Assembly: GCA_019188255.1 (NCBI GenBank)
Contig: JAETXT010000002.1
Coordinates: forward strand, 1,984,001 to 2,048,000
Direction of reading: 5' to 3'
Origin: Verticillium longisporum
Lineage: Eukaryota > Ascomycota > Sordariomycetes > Glomerellales > Plectosphaerellaceae
Length of the DNA stretch: 64,000 bases
In this document: positions 35,367 through 47,895 of the stretch, one piece after another
Numbering within the stretch: the first letter of the stretch is position 1
Layout: each line of letters starts with the position of its first letter
Translations under genes and position numbers: made by a program
Notes under the pieces: generated by a model
Seen by the model: only the letters and a program-made list of their open reading frames with translations
Told to the model about the DNA's origin: nothing
Database searches by the model: none

Positions 35367-37449
35367 ATGTCGGCAGCAACCGCCAAGAAGCCCCCCGCCG
35401 GCGGCGTCGGTCGCGTCTCCAGCACCGATCCCACCGCCTCGCCCTCATCGTCCCCTGCGCGGAGCGCCCACCCCTCGACCCCCTCCCTCTCTGGTGCCGG
35501 CGGGGCAGGCGCCGGCTTGCGCACCCCCTCCACGCGCACCGGCACGCCGACGCGCCCCGTGGCCGGCCGCAAGGACTCGCCCCTCAACAGCGCGTCCGAC
35601 GCCGACCAGGACGCCCGTGCTGAGCTCGTCACCCAGCTCGAAGACCTCAAGGAGCGTCTCTCCAAGGCTGAAATCTCGGCCGAGCAGTACAGGAAGCAGG
35701 CCGAGGTGCTGCAGACCCGCCTCGACGAGGCCCTCGAGGAGTCGGCCAAGCTCGAGGAAAAGGTCCACGAGAACGAAGAACTGGCCGAGACGCTGAGGAA
35801 CGAGAAGAGAGATGCCGCGAGGCAAATGCGCGAGATGGAGGCCATCTACGAGGCCGAGCGGAGCTCCATGAACAAGGAGAAGGAAGACATGGCCAACCGA
35901 GAGGAGGAGATGCAAATGGTCATCCAGAGGTTGAAGGACAGTCTGGCTCAGAGGGCCAACAACGACGATGACGTCCGGCCATCAAGACAACGTTTGTCAA
36001 ACCCCTTGCCTTTTCTCCTGCTCTTTCCTGGCATAAGCACTTATCTGGCACTTTGCAATCCTTGGCACCACGGCTAACGTCCTCCGTAGCACATTCGCCC
36101 TCCGTCGAGGGCGGCTTCGCGCCCCCATCCTCCCTGAACCGCAGCGACTCGCGAAATAACTCCAAACTCCTCTTGCAAAAGGACAAGCTCATCGAATCCC
36201 TTCGCCTCGAACTGGCCGAGGCCCAGATCAAGCTCGTCGAGTCGGAGCACTCGGGCGGCGGCCGCCTCCACGAGGTCGAGAGGCTCCTCATGGAGGCCCG
36301 CATGGCCAACGCCCGTCTCATGGAGGACAATGAGAGCTATCAGCTCCTCCTCCAGGAGAAGACCCTCAACGGCGAATTCAATAAGAACGACTTTAGCTAC
36401 ATGGGAAGCTCCGCAGCGAACCAGGACGCCCTCAACGCGCTCGAAGGACGCGCCGCCGGCACAAGCCTCGCCGACGAGCTCTCTGACGCCGCAGGGACCG
36501 ACAACGACGGCGAGGCGGTCCGTCGCCTCGAGAGCGAGATCAAGGCGTCCAAGGACCAGAACAAGGCCTTGACGCTGTACATCAACAAGATCATCGAGCG
36601 CCTGCTGCAGCACCAGGACTTTGAGCACATCCTCGACCAGTCCGGCAGCGACCTCAAGCTCCCCGGCGGCGCCAACGTCGACAAGGAGCTCCCGCCACCG
36701 CCCGCCGACAAGGGCCCCGTCGTGCCCTCGTTCCTCCAGCGCGCCAAATCCATGGCCGTCGGTAACGGCAAGCCCCGCCCGCGACCCATGTCTGTCATGC
36801 CGACGTCGGGCTACTCGGCACACGAGGACCCGGAGACGGCGCCTCGCATCCCCATTGGCAATCTAACGCGGTCCACAAGCACGCGCCGCTCGAGCCGCCC
36901 CGTCTCGGAGCAGTACACGGGCGGCGGCGGCGCCAGCCTCGTGAACCAGATGTACCGCGGCGCCGACGGGCCCGTGTCGCCCGGCCTCGGCAACCCGCGC
37001 CACTCGCAGAGCTTCTTCACAACGGCCTCTGGCGGCGGCAGCACCAACCCCAACGCCGCCGCCCGCGCCCCCAGCCAGCAGTCCTCGGCCGGCAACTTCC
37101 CCGGCATGCGCAGCGGACGGCGAGCATCTCGGGCGACTCGGCCTCGGTGGTCAACGGCTCCTCGGTCGGCGGCTACGTCTCGACGCCCCCCTCCCAGAGC
37201 AGCCCCCCGCGCTCCCCCCACGAAAAGTCGACCACGTTCGCCGGCAACCAGCCCCGCCCCCTGCGCCTCGTCCAGGAGGCCGAGGCCACAAAGACCGAGA
37301 CGGCCAACAAGCGCGCCAGCTGGATGGGCTGGGCCGCTGGCTGGGGCAAGAAGGACCAGCAGCCCGACCAGCAGCCGCAGCAGCCGCCCACCCCGGCCAC
37401 GCCGACCATGCCGCAGAGCCGCGCCTCGGGCGAGACCATCCCGGAGTAA
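35367..37449 (+). CDS. Coiled-coil protein with disordered ends, one frame break
   Basis: Exons are 35367-35991 and 36090-37449, with an intron of 98 bp (GTTTGT...TAG). One missing base is assumed near 37114-37116, giving 661 residues. Residues 1-75 are Ala/Ser/Pro-rich. Heptad-rich coiled coils follow at about 80-205 (LVTQLEDLKERLSKAEISAE and on) and 220-300 (LLLQKDKLIESLRLELAEAQ), with a shorter helix near 380-410 (LTLYINKIIERLLQHQDFEH). The tail is Pro/Ser/Gln-rich with a Trp-rich patch ASWMGWAAGWGKKDQ. Fungal homologues are often annotated 'M protein repeat protein'; a cytoskeletal or septal-pore scaffold role is a guess. The break lies after FPGMRS; the next frame reads TASISGDSASVVNGSS and runs to the stop. 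The start follows a good CCACC context. An in-frame ATG at 35328 is less likely. Confidence 0.85.
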
Positions 37450-38812
37450 CGGCGCTGGCGTGCGCGAATGCCACGCAGTCTGATGCCATTTTTGTTACAT
37501 AGAAAATCCGATCGGCACAACATTTTCTCTCCTCCTTTCTCTTCTTCATGACCGACGGTGTTGACGAAATCATACAGACTTCGTCCTTCAGCAGGATCTG
37601 GGCGGGGAACATGACTGCTTTGAATTTTTTTTTTTTTTACTCGTCTCTCGCTCATGTGCACTTTGCATGTGCGAGTTTTCATGTTGGACATGTTCCTGGG
37701 AAATACATCTGACGGGGGAGCAAAGGCTATGATCGAGCGCGGGCTAGGGGAGGGTTTCAAGAGATGATGACTGGGCGAAATTTGGCAGCGTTTCCTTCGG
37801 TCCTCCCTGCGTCCCGGGGGGGGGGGTTAGTAGTCGTCAAGGTAGACGAATTTGTGGCGGTTCGCCCCGACGTCAGATGCGCATGGCTTGACGATCCGTC
37901 ATGTAGACATACATGTACCGAGTTCCGTTCTGTATACTCGTTAGGTATGAATGATATCGACGCTGTTACGAGACTGTATCAACTCGACCCATCATGCGAT
38001 GGCGATGATACTGCACGTATTTTCACATGTGAAAAGTGTGCGAGGAACTCTCGGATTGGTCAACTGCCAAGGTGGCAAGTATCTCAATTTCCTCCCTGAC
38101 CCTAATGCGCGGTCGTCTATCCTTCTACCTTGTCCCTAGATACACGGGAAAGCCACCACCGACATCAACCTCCGGACATCCGGACCTCCTCTGCGACCCG
38201 GGCTCAGCAATAGCAGCAGCCACGTTGGCCCTCCAATCGCCCCGCCTCTTTCAAGCTTGTTTTTTTGTCGTAAAAAGTCGTTAAAATTACAGTTTGACCT
38301 AGTTGCCCTTTTTGTCCGTCTATGGATCGCGAAACGCAAGTATGAAAAAGGGGAAAGAAAATCCTCGTCAGAGGCGCTTGTGTGTAAGTCGGAAAAATAG
38401 GCCATGCCTACCCAGTAACAACAGGTCAAGAATCTTGTAGCGTCAAAAGCGGCGCCTGTCATTGTGGCTTGCCAAAAAAAAGAATACGAAACGTTGAAAG
38501 AGAAACCTTGAGGAGGAACTCCGAGACAACGAAACGCTGCAACGTTTCTTGCCTCTGGGTTTGTTACTGGTCAGATGAGACCCGCTAAACGCCTGCTTTT
38601 GCAATGGGTATGCCGTGCTATGCAACGCTCAATATACAGAAACAGTATGAGTAGGATGACAAATGAAATGGGTTGAAGAGCTACTCGGTCGATGAGCGCT
38701 CAGGCTGGGAGGTCCCCGTCAACTGGTAGCGTCGAGTTGAAAGAAGGATCGTTGGCCGAGTTTGGCTTGACGGTAGCTCGGCCGGAAATCGGCGCGCTCC
38801 TCACACGTTGGC
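37450..38812. other. Intergenic, convergent 3' flanks
   Basis: About 1.36 kb between the convergent coiled-coil and Vac7 genes, with a T run at 37627-37639 and nothing gene-like. Confidence 0.6.
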
Positions 38813-41504
38813 TTAGGGAAGGCTATAGCGAACAACGCCCTTGATCACAAGATCAAACTCGTCTTGGATAATGCGGCTCCAGCGTTCGGAGCCGCCTGCG
38901 GAATGGTTGCCGGGTAGGCTGAGCCGCATTTCGCCTGTAGATGAAGACATGCCTTTGTTGAAGAACGAGCCCTCAAATGACAGAGGGCTATCGAACTCGG
39001 TAATTGTACCGAGGCGCATATTTGGTGCGTCGTCGGGCAAGTCATCGGGGGGGTCGTCCTTGACGTGAATGTCAGAGTCGGATCCATCCCCCATTTCAGG
39101 GCCATGAGGCCACTTCCACCAGTCGCTGTCAGAGCCTGCGTGGGGCGACTTGGCAAAGACCTCGATGTTTGCTTGGTCGACTGACACGACGACAATGTTT
39201 GGGTTATGTGCTTTGACCGTCAAGTCAAACATCAGCTCTGGGTCGCTAGCCACCACATTCTTAATGGATACGAGCTCTATGTCCATCAAGGGCTGTGACG
39301 TTGCGAACATGAAGCCGATAGCGCCGGTGATGACTAGCAAAAGCATCATGGTGATGACCAGGCACGCAGCAAAACGGTTCAGGTACGAAGGCTGCTGTCG
39401 ATACGATTGCGATTCGAGGTGTCGTAGACTCGCGGGGGTGCGTCGGCTTCGGCCTCGCGCGGAGCGCATAGACGGCGACAAGAGTGGTGTCCTCTCATCA
39501 TCGGCACCTGTAGTAGGATCGTCCAAGTCATAAGACGGCCCCGAGACCAAGGGTCTCTTCCCGTTACCGGAAGGACCTCGCGAATGGTTGAGGAATCGAG
39601 GGCTCGGCGGACCCGAGGATTGCCGAGACTGGACCCCGGAGAACTTGGACCGCGCTGCGTTCGGGAAGGGTGAGTCGTTGTCGAACAACGAGGTGTGCGT
39701 ATTGCCTGGGTTTCGGCCCCATCGACCAATGTGTGTGAGGTTGTGGTGGTGATGTCGTGCAGTCCCTCGGCCTGAGCCTGGGCCGGCGCTTCGTCCGCTA
39801 CCCTTGCCATCATCTTCGCCCGCGGTCAGGTTCTCGCCGCCGCTACCGGCAAAGGAATTGACGAATTTCATGCCCTTCTTCATGATGACAGGGGCGGGCC
39901 ACCACCGTTCTCCAAAATTGAATGAATCGAGCGCATGGCGTTCCGGTCGGCCTGGCTGGCCATCGACGTGGCGCTCGGTGTACGAGAGTGATAGCGGCGA
40001 GGCCTGTCACCAGCATCTGGAGGATTAGAATCATAGACAAAGGTCTCTTCAGAGTCTGACGAGTCTGCCTCGTCAACCGCGCTGGCCACCTTGGCTTCAA
40101 AAATGTCGGCCTTGGATGATCCTGAACGAGATTTAGTCAGCAAGTTGCTCATGTGGTACAATCCCGCGCTGGGTGCTCGCGTGCTGGACGCAGTGGACTG
40201 TCGCGAACTGTGCCTGCCCTCCCCCCGCAGGCCTCGATCACGACTGCTTGTGGGGGTCAGGACAGCGCCATACGACGCCGGCACTGTTGACGTCGAGTAA
40301 TGGTGGCAGTGTCTGGGATGGGAATTCGGTAGAAGATGTTGTGTCTCACCAATGGCTGTGGTCACGGCCGGTTGCTTGCGGCCGACCTTCTTCTTGTCCT
40401 TCTTGGGCTTGATGGTTTCCGTGCTGGCCTTTGCCTTGAGAGTACCGCTGCTGCTCTCCATCTTGGAGTTCGGGGCCAGTGCGACCTGGGGGATCGATGA
40501 TACCGTCTCGGTCTCCACGGTCATGGATTGACCCGAACCCTCACCGGCGACCTTCGTCTTTGGCTGCTTGGCTGACATGGAAACAGTGCTGGGTTGGCGT
40601 GCGAGCGACGGGGGAGGGGCAGAGCTCTGGGATCGCCTGGAATCAGCCCGAATGGTACCATGGTCGTTGGCAATTTCCGAAACAGGCACGGCCGATCGGG
40701 CAGCCCTGATGGTAGGGTATTCGACGGTGCCCTCGCCGGATAACTTTTCGTTGACCTGTTCTAAGGCGGCATTGATATAACCAGGCGAGTTCGGCTGGCT
40801 CACTTCCTGGACTGTTTCTAGCGTCGAGCTGTTGCCCATGGCGGGAGTTCGTAACCCAGACTGCGAATCGTCGGTATCACTGTCTGGCATGTTCGACGCA
40901 CCGTCCATCGCCGAGGCCGGAGGTTGAGGGAAGGGGTTGCACGCTGAACGCTGATTCTAGGAGGATCGGTGTCGATGCGGCGTGTTGTAGAAACGCTGGG
41001 TCTGTGGAGCTGCGGGGGAGGTGAGCGCAGCCGGGGGGAGACTGGCCAACGAGGGCTGTCCCGTGGATATGATTGTTCTGTGATGATTGACGTCTTCTGT
41101 GGACCTGCAGATCTCGCGGTTAGATCTGACGATACCGGTAACAAGGTTGGCGTTGTCGCAGCAGAGATTGTGTTGGAGCCGGGTGGTAGAATGGATTTGA
41201 CGGATCGTGGGGTGCGAGCCGGACTCGTTTCTTGTTGGCTGTTTCTCCTGGACCTGGACACTGCTGTCGCCGAAGCTGAACGTGCCGCCGACGTGGACGC
41301 CTTGATGCGCGAGCGGGTGGGGGAGACGTCCCGAGAAGCCACGGGCGATTGGCTCAAGGAAGTACTGGCGGAGGATCGTTTTGATGGTTGGCTGTCTTCA
41401 CCTCCAGCGGCGGAGGAGAAGGACATTTGGGAGGTTTCGGCCAGCATATTGCGTGGACGGCCGGCAGTCAAGCTGCCGGTGGACGAGTTGGCTGACCTAT
41501 CCAT
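38813..41504 (-). CDS. vac7: Vac7-like vacuolar regulator of PI(3,5)P2, two frame breaks
   Basis: In yeast, Vac7 is a vacuolar membrane activator of the Fab1 PI3P 5-kinase. The long N-terminus is Ser/Pro-rich and disordered. The C-terminal block carries DERTPLL, one membrane helix (CLVITMMLLLVITGAIGFMF) and a lumenal LEA2-like segment with VKAHNPNIVVVSVDQANIEV, the family hallmark. Exons are 41504-40350 and 40121-38813, with an intron of 228 bp (GTGAGA ... CTGAC ... TTCAG) joining AIG to SSKADIFEAKVASAVDEADS. Two frame breaks, at GGGG 40933-40936 (QRATP to FPQPPASAM) and GGGG 39891-39894 (NGGGPP to VIMKKGMKF), are each fixed by one base. The product is about 821 residues. The ATG at 41504 is the first in this frame; an upstream exon cannot be excluded. 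Confidence 0.86.
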
Positions 41505-43564
41505 GGAGGGAAGGCTTGATGCAGACGAAAGAGACAACGCAGGATCGGACCCTTGGTTGCATGCCAGGAGAGTGGGATGGGGAGTTCAACTAGATAGACG
41601 GTGATTGGAGGCAGGAGGGGTGTCTATCATCGCGATGGATGACACGTCGCGGAGGAGAAGGGTAGCCCTTCGAGAGGGGCCTTTGGCGCGCAGGTGACGC
41701 TCGTCGAGTGTTTGTGTTTGTGTGTTTGTCTGCTGGGGTTGTGGATGCCAGGATTGGAGATTGAAGTCTCAATGAAGGTGACAGACGGTAGTAAGTAGCG
41801 GCCAAGGTAGGAGGAAAAGGACGGCGTGCGTGATAGTTGGGGGTTGCGGTAAGTGGCGTGGAGGCCGGTTCGAGGTCAGGTGTCGTGGTGGGCGGCGTCG
41901 TGGTTCGGAGGGGGATGATGGTGAGGATGGAATGACACAATCGAGCGCCGACGTGAGGTTATGGATTGACGGACGTGGTAAGCCGGGTCAGTCGGGCTGG
42001 CTGCTGCTGTTGCTGTGGGCACAGAATGGGGGGCCTAGGCGTGGACTGCAGGGCAACAGGCTGTCGTCTACCTAACTGGGGATGGTCTAGGTGCGATGGG
42101 GGGTGCGTTGGGAGAAAAAAGAGCGGTGCACAGGAGGAGAACTGTGGGCAGCGCGAGTGGGTTGAGAAAGAGGTTCGATCGATGGTGGATGATGTCGTTG
42201 GGGTCAGATGGGAAAAAGCTGGCCTAGGTAGGTAGGTACAATGGGCGGGCACTGTCAGTGAGGGCAGGTGGGTAGGTAGGTACCTTGTCAGGATAGGCAA
42301 GACAGGGCGGCGGGCTGGTCCTGGGCCCTGAGGGATGGGACAGAACGTGTCAAAGGTCAATCGGAATCGGGGGGTGGAAGGTCTAGCCTGTGCCTAGGTT
42401 CCCGGTAGGTCGTCATTGCCTTCCTTAGTGCGAGGGCAAGGAGGGAAAGTGGGCCGGAGGTGCGACACCTTACACCTTCCCTCCTCAACAGCAGCAGCAG
42501 GGACGAGCCCGCCAAGGGACGGGCGGTCGGGGACTCTCCAGAGGGATGTACCAGTGGAGGTACTCGCGTACCCGCTCTCTGCTCGCTTGAGGTAGCTCCC
42601 TCGGTATTTACCGCAGAAGAGTACATGCCTCGCACATGCAGCTACTTTTCGGCTGGCAGGTCCCCGCAGCGGACACACCTCTCCGCTGTGTTTCGCCTTG
42701 CACACCACCCGTACCTGAGAAGGACGCAGGACGCCGGAAGGGGGGGGCGGGGGCCTGGACGTACTTGGTATTCCAGGAAAGAACTCCTCGAAGCCAAGGG
42801 TGCCAACCGTCCGTCTGTCATTCATGCCATTTCCCATTGATGCTGTGGTATGATGATGATTTTGCATTTCTTCTTTTGCCATCTCCCCATCATGTCACGA
42901 GAGAACCTGAAAGAACCCCTGGGGCGGGGATGGGAGTGCACGTGACGACATTTCTCATGTCCCACGGGCTTTCCGTCTGCTTCCACCTGAAAGTTCTAGT
43001 AAAAGTGAAGGAGAGAAAAAAAAAAAAACCTTGCCCTCGGGCCTCACCATACTCGGCCTCGGGTCAGGCGCCCATTTGCAACGACCCTTGCCCCTTGACG
43101 CCCCGTTGTCCGTCCGTCGTGTTCCTCTCCTGGCCGCTCGGAAGAATCCCGCCAAAGAATGCGGAGTCGTTCAATAGAGCCGGCACCCCAGAAGTGTATC
43201 GAAGGCAGCAAGGGTGGTGCGAACATTCGGTGCAGTCGGATATACATGTACGTGTACCGGGTACTGTGCTCGTCGACAACGCTACTGCACAGGTACACGA
43301 CCTGTCAGGCTATGGCAGCAGTGTTCAGCGGTCACTTTTCTGTAGCCTAACGTGGCAGCGAAAGTATCCCTTCAGCCTTCACCGTCGCCTGTCTCCCTTT
43401 TTTCCCTCTTCCCTTCCCCCCCAAGCCCCCCGTCCCCTTCTCCTCGCAGGCTTGCCTTGTCTACTCCACCCTCATTGCCAGCCCGCCAGGCCTGCCTGTC
43501 TGTCCGGCTGCGAGACTCCGCCGGGGACGCGCATTCATTCACACTTTGTGCCCTGTCTGTCCTG

Positions 43565-43618
43565 TCGGGGGCACACTTGGTGCCCCGTCGGGGGCACACT
43601 TGGTGCCCCGTCGGGGGG
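43565..43618. repeat. 23-bp tandem repeat able to form hairpins
   Basis: Two perfect 23-bp units (43565-43587 and 43588-43610) plus a partial third. Each contains GGGGCAC-ACTTG-GTGCCCC inverted arms, and the junction GTGCCCC-GTCG-GGGGCAC is a second inverted repeat. Confidence 0.9.
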
Positions 43619-43904
43619 GCATGACCCGGTACCTGATTGTTGCGCGACTCAAGAAGAGAACAGTCTCCGCCTGGCAAGGTTCGCCCGACTGCTTCTTCGC
43701 CCCGTCTGCCATCTGCCATCTACCAAGTGCCAGCGACGCGGTCCGGACCCCTGAGCGAACAGCGAACCCCATCTTCACCCGTCCCAGCCGTCGTGTGCTG
43801 TCCGCCCACATCACCGCTAGTTTGCCGACCAGTGCATCCACGATCGGCTGTCTTGTCATCCAGGCACTGGACGAATGATAATTGTGTCAGTAGAGTCGGG
43901 ACCA

Positions 43905-43946
43905 GACCAAAGTTGTGGGCGGGCGGACCAAAGTTGTGGGCGGGCG
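43905..43946. repeat. 21-bp perfect tandem duplication
   Basis: Two identical units of the form GACCAAAGTTGTGGG plus CGGGCG at 43905-43925 and 43926-43946. Confidence 0.95.
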
Positions 43947-45842
43947 GATGCCAAACTTCATGCATCTGCATACTCGAACACAGGTCACAAAGAAGGGCAT
44001 CGGACATGTGGTCTGGCGACCGCCTACCAAACGGCACTGAGGTGACATTGCAGACATTTCTTCCTGACTTGTATGTCTCCTTTCCCCCACCCAATAGGTA
44101 ACTGGCGAGGCCAGGCAGCAAGAGCAAGGCAAGGAGAAGGTTCTTTTTTGGAACAGCAGGCGGTGGGCAACGCAGGTGAACTCATCAGCCCGTCATGTCC
44201 AGTCGGCCCTTGCTCGAGGCTCCGACCAGCGAGACAGAAGAGACTGGCTGCTGATGCTGATGCTGCCGCTGCCACTGGCTTTTTCGCAAATTGTCGAACG
44301 ACAGGGGCCTCGTCCGTGGAGGGACCTGAGACCCGACGTCACCGCCGCTGGCTGATTAAACATGATTAAACGACCATCTCGCTTCGGCCACACGCTGGCA
44401 TGGCACAGTACGGGCAGAACAGGTGGGCCGGGGGCGAGCGGTGATAGCTGGGTGGTCGTGCTGTGCGACAGGTTCGCCGAGCGGCCCTGCTCACCCTCAT
44501 GCCAAATTGGCACTTGCAGCTCATCTTCGGTTGACCGACCTGTGTGTGATCATGGCACTCGCCAGACACAGACAAGGGGCCCCGACTGAACCACGATTAT
44601 TCGGCCTCCTGTCCCTTGTGTCACCCAAGCGTCTGGGCCGAGGACCCAACATGTGGCGCAGCGCCTCCCACACATTGCCGCTCGACGTTGACGAACGCCA
44701 GGCGACCACGTCGCCCGCGCCTCTCATCCCAAAGCCTCACCGATCACCATGGACTGGAACACCCACGCACATGGCATCCTGACCGCCCCCCGGGCCTTCC
44801 CTGCTTGCAGCCCTCCTCTGCTTGCTCTCTGCGACGAACCTGCTGCTGCCGCCCCTTGTGACGTCCGATTCTGCCAGTTTGCTGCCACTCCCCAAACTGT
44901 CACCACCACCCACTCGGCCAAGGCTATCCTGCCAACTGGTCAGCGAGCCCACCACCAGCACTACCCCCGTCGGCTCATCCCATAGTGTTCCGGCCTTGCG
45001 CACGCGCGCTCGCGCTCCCGAAGCGGGCCCTTCCTTGATCATCTGCGCAGGAACCCGGCGTTGATTAGTGCTCATCCTGGGCAGCATTGATGCCTGTGCA
45101 GCAGATGGACGTGGTCGTGCCGTTGGACAGCCGCAGGCGGGTGGCTCTGGTGCTGTGCTGGCGCGACTTGTTGATGGTGCTCGTCGGTTGTGAGCACTTT
45201 TATTAGGGGCTTCATCAATCATGCCAGCCGTCCCTCATCTCTCTTTCTCTCCCTCTCGTGGGGGTAGGTTAGTGACCAAGGCTGCCGCCGCTTGCTCCCT
45301 GACCACAGACCGCACACGGGGTGGGGGGGAGAGGACATGGCTGCCCGAGACCTTTTTTCCGCATCCGTGGGGGCTGCTCTTCAAGGAAGAAGCAAGATGA
45401 GCGAGGGGTCCTTCCTCCTCCCAGCTTTGGGGGTCCATGTTCATTTGGGAGGAATGAGAGGGCCGGCAGCCTCAGCTTGTGATGTGTGCTTCGCTCGTTG
45501 GTTCGTTGGGTTGGTTTTCATCGAACCCATGACCAGGGCTCCGCGCCTGCAACGTGGGTGAGGAATATGACGATAACGCGTCATCAAGTCATGCTGGGGG
45601 AATCTATTGTGCCTCGAGCGAGTGCCGTATTCGACGGAAAAGAGGCAAGAAAAATCCGTGGGCCAATCTAACCTACTACGCTCCTTTCCTCTCCATCTCT
45701 CTCTCTCTCTCCCATTTTTTTTCTCACAAGTAACCAGAACTCCCAAAACACCCTGCCCAAGGAAAATAGCAACTGTGACCTCTCCGCCTGCCCATGCTCC
45801 AGTCGTGTTGTTTTTCTTCTCGTGTGTATACGGCGTAGATGC

Positions 45843-47895
<2,053 letters not shown>

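Larger units (their letters stand above)
41505..45842. other. 4.3-kb intergenic region with hairpin repeats
   Basis: No gene is supported between Vac7 and Dim1. The 372-codon plus-strand frame at 42636-43754 has random composition and no homology I know. Seen here: CCTAGGTA islands at 42222-42290, an A run at 43017-43028, the 23-bp hairpin repeat at 43565 and the 21-bp duplicate at 43905. Confidence 0.5.

Noticed and set aside
40313..40349. A 37-bp vac7 intron (GTGAGA...CCCAG)
   Set aside because: It is too short for fungi and would shift the frame; the 228-bp intron with a CTGAC branch site keeps the frame and gives conserved sequence.
42636..43754. A 372-codon plus-strand frame
   Set aside because: Composition is random, it crosses an A run and a hairpin repeat, and no family signature is visible.
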